64,000 nucleotides of DNA from JAEUJM01 sp041918615 (GCA_041918615.1 JAYRVH010000043.1:186001-250000), one strand, 5' to 3'; positions 7,769-16,093 are shown, counted from the first letter of the stretch. Notes: generated by a model from the sequence alone, not told the origin. Program-made: numbers and translations.

Positions 7769-8629
7769 TCAGTCCGCGAGGAACAGCCAACCTTCGCGTT
7801 CGGTGACCAGTGCCTCGTCCACCAGACCGGTCGCGACCCGGTTGGCCCGAGCGGCATCGTCGGGCCAACCCATGGCCGACGCCAGGTCGGCGGCGGCGAC
7901 CGGCCCACGACGCAGCGCATCCACGAGACGGCCGCGCCCCTGGCGGTCCGACCCCTCGAACCGGGACTGCGGTCCGCTCACGCCAGCCGAGCCGACGGCC
8001 GGGTCGGGCGCCGCGTTCCCATCGGCCGACCAGCCGCACCGGTCCGCCACCGGGCACCGGGCACACCCCGGCGCCCGCGCGGTGCAGACGACGGCGCCCA
8101 GGTCGAGCAGCGCCTGGTTCCACGCCCATCCGAACCCCGACGGAACCCAGCGATCGGCATCGGCCTGGGCCTCGGCGCCGCTGAGCGTCCGCGCCGCCCG
8201 GCGCGCCAGGACCCGGGCCACGTTCGTGTCCACGACGGCGACGTCGCGCTCGAACGCGAAGGCCAACACCGCCCGAGCGGTGTACGGACCCACGCCCGGC
8301 AGGCGGAGCAGGTCGTCGATCTCGTCGGGGACGACTCCGTCGTGCCGGTCGACGATCTCCCGTGCCGCCCGGTGCAACTGGCTCGCACGGCGGTTGTAGC
8401 CGAGGCCTGCCCACGAGCGCACGACATCGGCCTGGCGAGCTGTCGCACACGCCAGCGGGTTGGGAAACGCATCAAGGAAGGCGTGGTACTTCGGCACCAC
8501 CCGGGCGACCTGGGTCTGCTGCAGCATCGCCTCACTGACCAGGATCGCCCAGGGATCACGGGTCTGCCGCCATGGCAGATCACGGCCCGAGTGGGCCGCC
8601 CACCGCAAGAGGGCCTGCTGGTCCTTCAT
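7769..8629 (-). CDS. mutY: A/G-specific adenine glycosylase
   Basis: A 286-residue HhH-GPD DNA glycosylase that removes adenine mispaired with 8-oxoguanine. The catalytic Glu lies in VSEAMLQQTQ, the helix-hairpin-helix is LPGVGPYTA, and the conserved Asp is in VVDTNVARVL. An iron-sulfur motif of four Cys spaced C-x6-C-x2-C-x5-C follows (CTARAPGCARCPVADRC). The C-terminal NUDIX-like 8-oxoG domain of E. coli MutY is replaced by a short tail with a possible winged-helix segment, as in other actinobacterial MutY. The start is taken at the ATG at 8629 in front of KDQQALLRW; the upstream extension is low-complexity. Confidence 0.9.
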   Translation of the reverse strand: MKDQQALLRWAAHSGRDLPWRQTRDPWAILVSEAMLQQTQVARVVPKYHAFLDAFPNPLACATARQADVVRSWAGLGYNRRASQLHRAAREIVDRHDGVVPDEIDDLLRLPGVGPYTARAVLAFAFERDVAVVDTNVARVLARRAARTLSGAEAQADADRWVPSGFGWAWNQALLDLGAVVCTARAPGCARCPVADRCGWSADGNAAPDPAVGSAGVSGPQSRFEGSDRQGRGRLVDALRRGPVAAADLASAMGWPDDAARANRVATGLVDEALVTEREGWLFLAD

Positions 8630-8762
8630 GAGGGCCGCTCGACTCCGCCCGCTGGGCCCGGCGCCGAGTGCCGGCCCACGACCGCCCCTGGCGGGGCCGG
8701 CAGCAGTCACCCCCACGCAGGTGGGGACGGCCGGCCACGAGCGGGAGCGGCGTCCTTCCCCG

Positions 8763-9581
8763 TCATCGGTCGACCGGCGCGGGAAGGGCCGCCAACACCG
8801 CCTCGGCCCACAGTCGGTAGCCCCGGTCGCTCGGGTGGAAGTCGTCCGCGGCGAACAGCGCGCCGGGATCGCGGCGGAACGCCGGGCCGGTCTCCCCCGC
8901 GATGTCGACGTAGGTCCGACCTTCTTCGGCCGCGAGATCCTGGATCACGGCATCGATCGTGCCACCCCGGACGCCGGCGACGAAGCGCAACGGTTGCGCG
9001 AAGCGCGGCGTCGAACCCAAGTCGGGTACCCCGAGCATGACCACAGTCGCCCCAGGCGGAAGTGCGTCGAGCAACCGGCGGTACCGGGCCCCGAAGTCGG
9101 CCGCACGGGTGAGGTGCACGGTGTCGTTCGCCCCCACGCTGAGCACCACGACGTCGATCGGGCCCGACGGCAGGCGAGGCACCTGCTCGTCGAGCACATC
9201 GCTGATGCGGGCGCCCGACACCGCCAACACCGTCAGGTCGACGGGTCGGTCGAAGCCCTTGGCCACGAGTCGGGGAAGCGTTGTTCCCGCGCGGGACGAA
9301 CCGACGCCCGCCGCGGTGGAATCACCGAGCCAGACCAGGTGTTGCCTCCCGCCGGGGCGAGCGACACCGACGATGCCGTCGAGGTCGTAGGGATCGCGGT
9401 CGGGCAGGTTGGCACCCCGAGCGGCGATCATCACCTCGACCCCGACCACGGCGGCTGCAAGAGCGGGAACGGCGAGCACGACCAGGACCGCCACGGCGAC
9501 CCGGCGGCGAGTGATCAGGCGTCGTCCCAGATCGACTCGTCGTACGGGCGCTGGCGGGGCGGGGCGGCATCGCGCTTCCAC
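8763..9581 (-). CDS. SGNH/GDSL-family hydrolase, membrane-anchored (start uncertain)
   Basis: An esterase/lipase of the SGNH fold. Block I is WLGDSTAAGVG (nucleophile Ser), block III is VGANDTVHLT, and block V, DDFHPSDRGY, supplies Asp and His. A positively charged stretch followed by about 20 hydrophobic residues near the N-terminus suggests a membrane anchor with the enzyme outside. The ATG at 9581 would overlap the preceding hydratase gene by 67 bases. A GTG at 9494, inside the hydrophobic stretch, is an alternative, and a CTG at about 9519 would give a short overlap. It is likely in one transcript with the hydratase. Substrate unknown. Confidence 0.8.
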   Translation of the reverse strand: MEARCRPAPPAPVRRVDLGRRLITRRRVAVAVLVVLAVPALAAAVVGVEVMIAARGANLPDRDPYDLDGIVGVARPGGRQHLVWLGDSTAAGVGSSRAGTTLPRLVAKGFDRPVDLTVLAVSGARISDVLDEQVPRLPSGPIDVVVLSVGANDTVHLTRAADFGARYRRLLDALPPGATVVMLGVPDLGSTPRFAQPLRFVAGVRGGTIDAVIQDLAAEEGRTYVDIAGETGPAFRRDPGALFAADDFHPSDRGYRLWAEAVLAALPAPVDR

Positions 9582-10033
9582 ACCATCACCTTGCGGCGGA
9601 AGTAGCAGACCTCTTCGCCGCGCTGGTTGATGCCCTTGGTCTCGACGGTGACCACCCCCCGGTCGTCCTTCGACGAGGACTCACGCTTGTCCAGCACCTT
9701 CGTCTCCGCATAGATCGTGTCGCCGTGGAACGTGGGCCTGCGGTGCGTGAGCGACTCGATCTCGAGATTGGCGATGGCCGAGCCGCTGACATCGGGGACG
9801 CTGAGGCCCAGCACGAGCGAGTAGACGAGGTTGCCAACGACCACGTTCTTCTTGTGCACGGTCTCGTTCTCCGCGAACCACGTGTTCGTGTGGAGCGGGT
9901 GGTGGTTCATGGTGATCATGCAGAACAGGTGGTCGTCCGCCTCGGTGATCGTCTTGCCGGGCCAGTGGCGGTACACGTCGCCGACCTCGAAGTCCTCGAG
10001 ATAGCGGCCGAAGGGGCGTTCGTACGTGGTCAC
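9515..10033 (-). CDS. meaC: MaoC-like mesaconyl-CoA hydratase (probable)
   Basis: A 172-residue single-hotdog MaoC dehydratase. Its sequence, with DVYRHWPGKTITEADDHLF, MNHHPLHTNTWFAE and VPDVSGSAIANLEIESL, closely matches my memory of the actinobacterial MeaC proteins assigned to hydration of mesaconyl-CoA to methylmalyl-CoA in the ethylmalonyl-CoA pathway. The GTG start at 10033 has AAAGG upstream; the longer frame is unsupported. Neighbours fit: divergent methylsuccinyl-CoA dehydrogenase-like and malyl-CoA lyase-like genes supply the preceding and following steps. A general (R)-enoyl-CoA hydratase is the alternative. The family is certain, the specific reaction inferred. Confidence 0.82.
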   Translation of the reverse strand: MTTYERPFGRYLEDFEVGDVYRHWPGKTITEADDHLFCMITMNHHPLHTNTWFAENETVHKKNVVVGNLVYSLVLGLSVPDVSGSAIANLEIESLTHRRPTFHGDTIYAETKVLDKRESSSKDDRGVVTVETKGINQRGEEVCYFRRKVMVWKRDAAPPRQRPYDESIWDDA

Positions 10034-10072
10034 AGGGAGCCTTTCGTGGGTCTCGAGGCCGAGTGGTCGAGC

Positions 10073-10085
10073 GTTGCCGGGCAAC
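10073..10085. promoter_or_regulatory. Short palindrome in the meaC/mcd divergent region
   Basis: A perfect inverted repeat, GTTGCC-G-GGCAAC, lies 40 bases upstream of the meaC start and 100 bases upstream of the dehydrogenase start. It is a candidate operator for the divergent pair; no regulator gene is adjacent. Confidence 0.35.
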
Positions 10086-10171
10086 CCGTTCGTAGCAGAC
10101 GCCGAGGGCGGTCCGGCGAAAGGGCGATGAGGCGGGCAGGCCACGGATGGTATCGGCAGCACCTGGCTCGG

Positions 10172-10177
10172 TACCGT
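10172..10177 (+). promoter_or_regulatory. -10 element, leaderless start of methylsuccinyl-CoA dehydrogenase gene
   Basis: TACCGT (TANNNT) followed by seven bases and the ATG at 10185, with no ribosome site, supports a leaderless transcript. Confidence 0.55.
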
Positions 10178-10184
10178 GCGGCCC

Positions 10185-11819
10185 ATGAGCGACCTCCACC
10201 CCACCCCTCTCACCTCGCCGGACCTCGCCGCGGCTGCCGCCGCAATCGATCTCTCGAGTGCGGTGGTGAGCGCCGCCACGACCCACCTCGCGGCAGTGGG
10301 CCTCGACGACAACCAGGCGCTGGCCTACGACCTGGCCCACGCGGCGTCGGCCATCGAGATGGCCAGCGGCCTGCTCGCCTATGGCGCCAAGGGCGACATC
10401 GAGGGCCGCCTGACGTGCGCGTTCGTGGCCGACGCGGTCCACGACCTGAGCGCCAGGATCTTCGGCCGCGAGGCGCAATGGGGCGTGGAGCCCGGTGCGG
10501 TCGACGGCGCCCGGCCCTTCCTGGCTGCCTACCGGGACCCGGCCTTCCTGGCCGGCCTGGCCGACCAGGAAGGGCCACGCCACCTCGACGCCGACTTCGA
10601 GTTGGTGCAGGACACCTTCCGTCGCTTCGCCGAGGACAAGATCCGCCCGGCGGCCGAGCATGTCCATCGCACCAACGGCGACGTGCCCGAGGACATCATC
10701 TCAGGGCTCGCCGAGATGGGCGGCTTCGGCCTGTCCGTGCCCGAGGAGTACGGCGGCTTCGCCGGCGGCGGCGAGAGCGACTACCTGGGCATGGTGGTCG
10801 CCACCGAGGAGCTCTCGCGGGGCTCGCTCGGCATCGGCGGCTCGCTCATCACCCGACCCGAGATCCTCACCCGTGCGCTGGTGAAGGGCGGCACCGAGGC
10901 CCAGAAGCAGGAGTGGCTCCCCAGGCTGGCCACCGCCGAGGTCATGGCCGCCGTCGCGGTCACCGAGCCCGACTTCGGCTCCGATGTCGCCGGCATCAAG
11001 GTGACCGCCACGCCGACCGAGGGCGGCTGGCTGATCAACGGGGTCAAGACCTGGTGCACCTTCGGAGCCCGTGCCGACGCACTGATGCTGCTGGCCCGCA
11101 CGGACCCCGACCGCTCGAAGACCCACCGGGGCCTGTCGATGTTCGTGGTGCCCAAACCCCGCGGCGAAGGCCACGGCTTCGAGTTCGTCCAGGAGGTCGG
11201 AGCCGACGGCGGTGCGCCCGGCGGCGGGAAGATGGAGGGACGGGCCATCGACACGATCGGGTATCGGGGCATGCACTCGTACGAGATCGCCCTCGACAAC
11301 TGGTTCGTGGCCGCGGCCAACCAGGTCGGTGGCGATGAGGGGCTCGGCAAGGGCTTCTACTACCAGATGGAGGGATTCGAGAACGGCCGCCTCCAGACCG
11401 CGGCCCGGGCCGTCGGCGTGATGCAGGCCGCCTACGAGGACGCCCGCCAGTACGCCCTCGACCGCACGGTCTTCGGCCATCCCATCGCGGAGTACCAGCT
11501 CACCCGGGTGAAGCTGGCCCGCATGGCGGTGCTGATCCAGGCCAGCCGCCAGTTCTCCTACGCAGTCGCCACCATGATGGCCAGCGGCGAGGGAGCCCTC
11601 GAGGCGTCGATGGTGAAGGCGTACGTCTGTCGCGCCGCCGAGTGGGTGACACGTGAGGCGATGCAGATCCACGGCGGGTTCGGCTACGCCGAGGAGTATC
11701 CCGTCAGCCGCTATTTCGTGGACGCCCGTGTTCTGTCCATCTTCGAGGGCGCCGACGAGACCCTGTGCCTCAAGGTGATCGCCCGCCGCCTGCTCGACCG
11801 CCAGAAGGCCGCCGCCTAG
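10185..11819 (+). CDS. mcd: Acyl-CoA dehydrogenase, probable (2S)-methylsuccinyl-CoA dehydrogenase
   Basis: A 544-residue FAD-dependent acyl-CoA dehydrogenase, far longer than the usual 380. An extra helical domain of about 140 residues precedes the standard fold, a recognised feature of methylsuccinyl-CoA dehydrogenases of the ethylmalonyl-CoA pathway. The core shows VAVTEPDFGSDVAG (FAD/substrate loop), GVKTWCTF, the C-terminal MQIHGGFGYAEEYPVSRYF, and the catalytic Glu in SIFEGADETLCLK. The reaction would be methylsuccinyl-CoA to mesaconyl-CoA, feeding the divergent MaoC-like hydratase. Start at ATG 10185; a GTG at 10176 overlaps the -10 element. Specificity is inferred from length and context. 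Confidence 0.85.
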   Translation: MSDLHPTPLTSPDLAAAAAAIDLSSAVVSAATTHLAAVGLDDNQALAYDLAHAASAIEMASGLLAYGAKGDIEGRLTCAFVADAVHDLSARIFGREAQWGVEPGAVDGARPFLAAYRDPAFLAGLADQEGPRHLDADFELVQDTFRRFAEDKIRPAAEHVHRTNGDVPEDIISGLAEMGGFGLSVPEEYGGFAGGGESDYLGMVVATEELSRGSLGIGGSLITRPEILTRALVKGGTEAQKQEWLPRLATAEVMAAVAVTEPDFGSDVAGIKVTATPTEGGWLINGVKTWCTFGARADALMLLARTDPDRSKTHRGLSMFVVPKPRGEGHGFEFVQEVGADGGAPGGGKMEGRAIDTIGYRGMHSYEIALDNWFVAAANQVGGDEGLGKGFYYQMEGFENGRLQTAARAVGVMQAAYEDARQYALDRTVFGHPIAEYQLTRVKLARMAVLIQASRQFSYAVATMMASGEGALEASMVKAYVCRAAEWVTREAMQIHGGFGYAEEYPVSRYFVDARVLSIFEGADETLCLKVIARRLLDRQKAAA

Positions 11820-11846
11820 CCCACGCCTGGCCCCTTCCCCCCGATT

Positions 11847-11889
11847 CTCGACGCAATAGCTGTCGGATTCCGACAGCTATTGCGTCGAG
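11847..11889. terminator. Perfect 43-nt palindrome, bidirectional terminator
   Basis: Two 21-base arms (11847-11867 and 11869-11889) are exactly complementary around a single central T. The palindrome sits between the convergent stops of the dehydrogenase and lyase genes. The outer ends read CTCGACGCA, also found at the outer end of the hairpin at 27423. Confidence 0.75.
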
Positions 11890-11901
11890 TTGGCGGACGG
11901 G

Positions 11902-12846
11902 TCAGGGGGCGGGGGTGCGGGTGAAGCCGGCTCGTTCGCCGCGGCTGACGACCTTGATGGCCACCTTGCGGGACGCCTCGTCGATCATCTCGTCACCCAT
12001 CATCACCGCGCCCTTGCGGTCGCCGGTGGTGGTGGCCTCCTCGTAGGCGTCGAGGACCGCCCAGGCGTGGTCGAACTGCTCCTGGTTGGGGCCGAACACC
12101 TCGTTGAGGATCGTCACCTGATCGGGGTGGAGCGCCCATTTCCCATCGAAGCCCAGGATCTGCGTGCGGGTGCAGAAGTCGCGGAAGCCGTCGTTGTCGC
12201 GCACCCTCACATACGGGCCATCGATGACCTGGAGGCCGTTGGCCCGACCCGCCATGAGGATCTTCATGAATGGGTAGTGGAAGTAGTCGCCGGGGTACTC
12301 GGGGATCTGGAGCCCGCCCTGCAGCGACGGCATCTCCATCGATGCCGAGAAGTCCACCGGGCCGAGGATGATGGTCTCGGTGCGGGAGGACGCCGCACAG
12401 ATCTCCTCGACGTTGATGAGACCCTGGGCGGTCTCGATCTGTGCCTCGATGCCGATGTGGCCCTGGGGCAGGCCCGCCTTGGCCTCCACCTGGGTCAGCA
12501 GCAGGTCCATGGCCACGACCTCGGCGGCGGTCTGCACCTTGGGCAGCATGATCTCCTCGAGGCGCTCACCGGCGTTGCCGACCACCTCGATGATGTCGTA
12601 CGCGGTCCATTCGGTGTCCCAGGCGTTCACCCGGACGCACAGCACCTTGTCACCCCAGTCCTGGTTCTTGATGGCGTCGACCACCTTGGCCCGGGCCGCC
12701 TCCTTCTCGAGGGGAGCGACCGAGTCCTCGAGGTCGAGGAAGACCATGTCGGCCGGGATGTTCGGCCCCTTGCCCAGCATCTTCTCGCTCGATCCGGGGA
12801 TCGACAGGCAGGAGCGACGCGGCAGGTTTCGGGTGCGTTCGGACAT
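11902..12846 (-). CDS. mcl: HpcH/HpaI-CitE family lyase, probable malyl-CoA/beta-methylmalyl-CoA lyase
   Basis: A 314-residue TIM-barrel lyase. Landmarks are LSIPGSSEKML, MVFLDLEDSVAP (Mg-binding acidic cluster), CVRVNAWDTEW, IMLPKVQTAAEV, IGIEAQIETAQGL, ALHPDQV and the late MMGDEMIDEASRK. This pattern matches actinobacterial Mcl1-type proteins that cleave malyl-CoA or beta-methylmalyl-CoA to glyoxylate plus acetyl- or propionyl-CoA. The ATG at 12846 is preceded by TACCAT and six bases. It converges on the methylsuccinyl-CoA dehydrogenase gene and probably completes that route. A citrate-lyase-beta-like enzyme of other specificity is the alternative. Confidence 0.85.
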   Translation of the reverse strand: MSERTRNLPRRSCLSIPGSSEKMLGKGPNIPADMVFLDLEDSVAPLEKEAARAKVVDAIKNQDWGDKVLCVRVNAWDTEWTAYDIIEVVGNAGERLEEIMLPKVQTAAEVVAMDLLLTQVEAKAGLPQGHIGIEAQIETAQGLINVEEICAASSRTETIILGPVDFSASMEMPSLQGGLQIPEYPGDYFHYPFMKILMAGRANGLQVIDGPYVRVRDNDGFRDFCTRTQILGFDGKWALHPDQVTILNEVFGPNQEQFDHAWAVLDAYEEATTTGDRKGAVMMGDEMIDEASRKVAIKVVSRGERAGFTRTPAP

Positions 12847-12852
12847 GGGCCG

Positions 12853-12858
12853 ATGGTA
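12853..12858 (-). promoter_or_regulatory. -10 element, leaderless start of the malyl-CoA lyase gene
   Basis: TACCAT on the minus strand, then six bases, then the ATG at 12846; no ribosome site is present. Confidence 0.55.
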
Positions 12859-12890
12859 TGCGCCCACTACTCGGGAACTCCAAGTGCGGG

Positions 12891-14087
12891 TCAGCCCGCC
12901 TGCAGCACCGCCGGGGTCAGCGGCTCGGACAGCAGGCGCCCGAACCGGGCCGGGTCGCCACCGACCCATCGGCGACAGAGGGGGAGCCCTTCGACGTAGC
13001 AGCTGATGTAGGCCCGCCAGGTGGGATCGAGCAGGAACCGGACCGCCTTCTCGGCACGCGCCTTCGACAGCAGCGCCCAGCGCTGGAGGTAGGCGATCGC
13101 CGCGTCAGGATCGGCGTCGTCCTCATGGAGCAGGAGGGCGGTGTTGCCCCTCACGGCATCGAGCGCCTGACCCGCCTCGGCCACGGCCGCTGCGACCTCG
13201 GCGTCATAGGGCACCCCGAGCGGCAGGAGGTGCTCGGCCACGATCGCCTCCGGTCGCACCCCCACCAGCACTTCAAGGCCGAGATCGGCCAGACCCTCGG
13301 CCAGGAGGCACTGCGGCGTGCCCACGAGGAAGATGGTCTCCTCGAGATGCCCGCGCCGGCGCACGAGCCCGGCCTCCTTGCGGACGTGTTCGGTGTGATG
13401 GCCCGGGTAGGCCTCGTGAGCCACGAGATGAGCCAGGGTGGGGCTCAGCACGGGCAGGTCGATGTTGATGGCCACCCGGCTCTGCAACCGACCCTGGTAG
13501 TAGTTGAAGCCCGACCACGGCTGATCACCCACGAGCTCGAAAGTGACCTGCTCGCCCTCGGGGAGGCCGAACATCTCGTGCGTTCGGGCGCGGAAGTCCT
13601 CGGCCAGCGAGGCGACGGCCGCGTCGAGACGATCGGTCGGCACCGCCTGGGCCTCCCGCCACGTGCCGTACCGCTCGGCCAGCGACCCCGAGCCCGGAAG
13701 CACCCCGGCCATTGCCCGGTGCGCCTGCTCGAATCGCTCCTCCGGCACGCGTCTCGGCCGAACCCCGTAGCAGGACTCCACCTCGTCGGAGTAGCCGATC
13801 GGGTCGCCCCGGAGCTTCGCCCCGGTCGTCACGAGACCGGCGACCTGCGCCCGCAGCCACACCCGGCGGGGTCGGTCGAGGCCGTCGGCATCACCCGACG
13901 AGTCAAGGTCCGCCACCAGGCGGGAGGCCTCGGCAACCAGGTCGTCGAGGGTCACCCTCGGTTCCCGTTCGGCACGACGGGCCAGGTCCGGCGGACCGTA
14001 GTAGGCGTCCACGAGGCCGTCGAGGTGACGGCCCATCCGCAGGCCGAGGAGCAGGTACCGCTCGACCAAGCCGATCTCGGGCGTCAT
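12891..14087 (-). CDS. DUF885-family protein (putative metallopeptidase)
   Basis: A 398-residue protein with the DUF885 hallmark HEAYPGHHTEH, a HExxPGHH-type motif expected to bind a divalent metal, and a preceding NYYQGRLQSRVAINIDLP segment. The rest is mainly helical, with an acidic HEDDADPDAAIAYLQRW and a C-terminal TWRAYISCYVEG typical of the family. The true start is the ATG at 14087, which overlaps the TGA of the upstream dienelactone hydrolase by four bases; the open frame beyond that is not coding. Members are annotated as zinc peptidases, but physiological substrates are mostly unknown. Confidence 0.82.
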   Translation of the reverse strand: MTPEIGLVERYLLLGLRMGRHLDGLVDAYYGPPDLARRAEREPRVTLDDLVAEASRLVADLDSSGDADGLDRPRRVWLRAQVAGLVTTGAKLRGDPIGYSDEVESCYGVRPRRVPEERFEQAHRAMAGVLPGSGSLAERYGTWREAQAVPTDRLDAAVASLAEDFRARTHEMFGLPEGEQVTFELVGDQPWSGFNYYQGRLQSRVAINIDLPVLSPTLAHLVAHEAYPGHHTEHVRKEAGLVRRRGHLEETIFLVGTPQCLLAEGLADLGLEVLVGVRPEAIVAEHLLPLGVPYDAEVAAAVAEAGQALDAVRGNTALLLHEDDADPDAAIAYLQRWALLSKARAEKAVRFLLDPTWRAYISCYVEGLPLCRRWVGGDPARFGRLLSEPLTPAVLQAG

Positions 14088-14767
14088 CCCAGATGGGCGC
14101 GCAGGAACGACAGGGTCCGCACCCAGGACTGGTGCGCGGCGTCCTCGTCGAAGACCTCGGGACGGGCGTCGTTGAAGAAGGCGTGCTCGGCCTCGGGATA
14201 GACGAAGAGCTCCACCGACTTGCCGAGGTCGGTGAGCTCGGCCTCGAGCGAGCGGGCAGCCGCCACCGTGAAGAACCCGTCCCTGCCCGCGTAGTGGCCC
14301 TGGACCGGCGCCCGGAGCCTCGACCAGTCGGGCTGGGCCTCGGGCCACGGGATCAGGCCGTAGAACGGAACACACGCCTTGATGTCGTCGGGCTCCTGGC
14401 AGGCCAGCACGAGGGCGAGTCCGCCACCCATGCAGTAGCCCGTCACGCCGACGCCACGACCGTGCACCCTGTCGTGGCCCTCGAGGAACGCGACCGCTCC
14501 ACCCAGGTCGCGGGCCGCCTGGGCCAGGTTGAGCGCCATCATCAACTTGGCGGCCTCGTCGGGCTCGGTGGTCGTCTGCCCGCGGTAGAGGTCGGGTGCG
14601 AGCGCGGTGAAGCCCTCGTCTGCGAACCGGTCGCACACGTCGATGATGTGGGGGACGAGGCCCCACCACTCCTGGATCACGAGCAGGCCAGGACCCGCGC
14701 TGCCGTGCCCGGGGGTGGCCAGGTAGCCGTTGCCGTTGCCGCCGGCGAACTGGACGCGCTCACCCAT
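14084..14767 (-). CDS. Dienelactone hydrolase family protein
   Basis: A 227-residue alpha/beta hydrolase of the carboxymethylenebutenolidase type. The catalytic triad is visible: Cys in GYCMGGG, Asp in AGRDGFF and His in EAEHAFFND. The early VIQEWWGLVPHI segment, with its Glu, is a dienelactone hydrolase signature. Length is standard. Eight bases separate it from the upstream PPOX gene, and it overlaps the downstream DUF885 gene by four bases, so the three form one transcription unit. It may act on a ring-cleavage lactone or another ester; no other aromatic-degradation genes are adjacent. Confidence 0.9.
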   Translation of the reverse strand: MGERVQFAGGNGNGYLATPGHGSAGPGLLVIQEWWGLVPHIIDVCDRFADEGFTALAPDLYRGQTTTEPDEAAKLMMALNLAQAARDLGGAVAFLEGHDRVHGRGVGVTGYCMGGGLALVLACQEPDDIKACVPFYGLIPWPEAQPDWSRLRAPVQGHYAGRDGFFTVAAARSLEAELTDLGKSVELFVYPEAEHAFFNDARPEVFDEDAAHQSWVRTLSFLRAHLG

Positions 14768-14775
14768 GCCGGTGC

Positions 14776-15240
14776 TCAGTAGCCGCCGGCGAGCTTGTGG
14801 TGGTCCCAGGAGACCACCTTGTCGGTGTTGATGACGATCGCCGAGCGCTTGTGGGCGAGCCCCGCGGCGATGGCGTCGAGGTCCTCCGGCTTGTCGACCG
14901 GGAAGTAGCGCTCCACCACCGAGCGAGCCACCGTCATCACCGTCTCGGGATCGTCCGAGACCTCAGCGGTGCCGACCAGTTCGACCCCTCGCAGTTCCTC
15001 GTACTGATCGCCGTCCTCGACCAACACGGTGATGCGGGGGTCTCGCAGCAGGTTCTTCACCTTCTGTGACTTGGTGAAGGTCTCGAAGGCCGGCTTGCCG
15101 TCGATGAACCCGTACCACATGGCCACCAGGTGGATGTTGCCGTCCGGGCCGAACGTGGCGATGTTCATCGTCTGGCGCTCACGAAGGAAGCCGTCCACTT
15201 CCTCGTCGGACATGCGGACGACTTCTCGGCGTGACGGCAT
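14776..15240 (-). CDS. PPOX-class (F420/FMN) split-barrel protein
   Basis: A 154-residue pyridoxamine-phosphate-oxidase-like split barrel. Typical features are MNIATFGPDGNIHLVAMWYG, the charged TKSQKVKNLLRDPRITVLVE cofactor-phosphate segment, and GTAEV. Such small proteins in actinobacteria often use F420 and act as reductases. The ATG at 15240 follows TAGCCT and eight bases; an internal Met at residue 10 is a second possible start. It is the first gene of a unit with dienelactone hydrolase and the DUF885 protein. Substrate unknown. Confidence 0.88.
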   Translation of the reverse strand: MPSRREVVRMSDEEVDGFLRERQTMNIATFGPDGNIHLVAMWYGFIDGKPAFETFTKSQKVKNLLRDPRITVLVEDGDQYEELRGVELVGTAEVSDDPETVMTVARSVVERYFPVDKPEDLDAIAAGLAHKRSAIVINTDKVVSWDHHKLAGGY

Positions 15241-15248
15241 GGCCGACG

Positions 15249-15254
15249 AGGCTA
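15249..15254 (-). promoter_or_regulatory. -10 element before the PPOX gene
   Basis: TAGCCT on the minus strand with eight bases to the ATG at 15240 and no clear ribosome site. Confidence 0.45.
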
Positions 15255-15282
15255 CGTCGGTCGGGAGGGTGTGTGCACGGCG

Positions 15283-16080
15283 TCAGAGTCGCACGAGGAG
15301 CTCGGCGGCGACCGGGCAATCGGTGCGGCGGAGCGCGTCTGCCGGCCGTTCAGGACCACTCGGACCGACGATGCGGTCCACCAGGTCGAGGGGGACGAGC
15401 TCGTCGTCGGACTCCCATGGCTCCTCGGCGACCTCGACCCGCCCCGCGGCGGCCTCCCACACGCGGCGGGGAAGCAGGCGTCCGACCCCGGCGACCAGCC
15501 ACACGGGGGTCCCCTCGTGACGGGCGACCGCGGCCGCTGCACGTGAGCCGGCCACGGCCATGAACCCGGAGGGGCCGACGGCCGATGCCTCGAGGAGGAC
15601 GAGGTCGGCCGCAGCCGCCGCCGCGCCCAGGCCCTGCGTGGCCACATCGACGGCATCGACCTCGGCGGCGGCCAGTCGCCGGACGAGACCCGACCCCTCG
15701 CCCAGCACGTCGACCACGAGGGCCTCGAGATCACCTCGGCGTGGGATGGCGTCGCCCACCTGCTCGGGCCAGCCCAGCAGGCAGACGGTGGCGGCGTCCG
15801 GAAGGGCATGGGCCAGCTCGATGACCGTGGCGTCGGCGTCGATCTCGTCGGCGGCGCGCCACGCCTCACCCATCGGATCGTCGGCGGTCAGCACGCGACC
15901 GCACAGCCACCAGAGCGCCCCCGAGGTCGGGTGCCGGGACACGATCCGCCGGCAGGCCGTCACCATGCCGGCAGGGTCCGACCGGAACGCCCCTAACGCC
16001 GAGGCAGTCTCCTGGACCAGCAACGACTGGTCGACCCCCGACGCCCGGGCGACGTAGCGGAGCCGCTCGATCGGGTGCAC
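15283..16080 (-). CDS. Hypothetical protein, possibly eIF-2B/MtnA-like
   Basis: A 265-residue protein I do not firmly recognise. The second half resembles the Rossmann-like domain of the eIF-2B alpha/MtnA family, with a run of hydrophobic strands such as AAADLVLLEASAVGPSGFMA, then GSRAAAAVARHEGTPVWLVA, which recall the 'GAD.V..NG...N..GT...A..A....VPVYV' pattern. The first half, starting MHPIERLRYVARASG, is helical. The GTG at 16080 lies seven bases after TACTCT, so the frame is read from there rather than from 16176. It is divergent from a thioredoxin-like gene. Function unknown; the family link is tentative. Confidence 0.6.
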   Translation of the reverse strand: MHPIERLRYVARASGVDQSLLVQETASALGAFRSDPAGMVTACRRIVSRHPTSGALWWLCGRVLTADDPMGEAWRAADEIDADATVIELAHALPDAATVCLLGWPEQVGDAIPRRGDLEALVVDVLGEGSGLVRRLAAAEVDAVDVATQGLGAAAAAADLVLLEASAVGPSGFMAVAGSRAAAAVARHEGTPVWLVAGVGRLLPRRVWEAAAGRVEVAEEPWESDDELVPLDLVDRIVGPSGPERPADALRRTDCPVAAELLVRL

Positions 16081-16087
16081 GACGGCG

Positions 16088-16093
16088 AGAGTA
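16088..16093 (-). promoter_or_regulatory. -10 element, leaderless start at 16080
   Basis: TACTCT on the minus strand, seven bases before the GTG at 16080; no ribosome site. Confidence 0.5.

Noticed and set aside
14088..14669. N-terminal extension of the DUF885 protein
   Set aside because: The open frame is the shadow of the dienelactone hydrolase; the ATG at 14087 gives the normal length and a four-base overlap.
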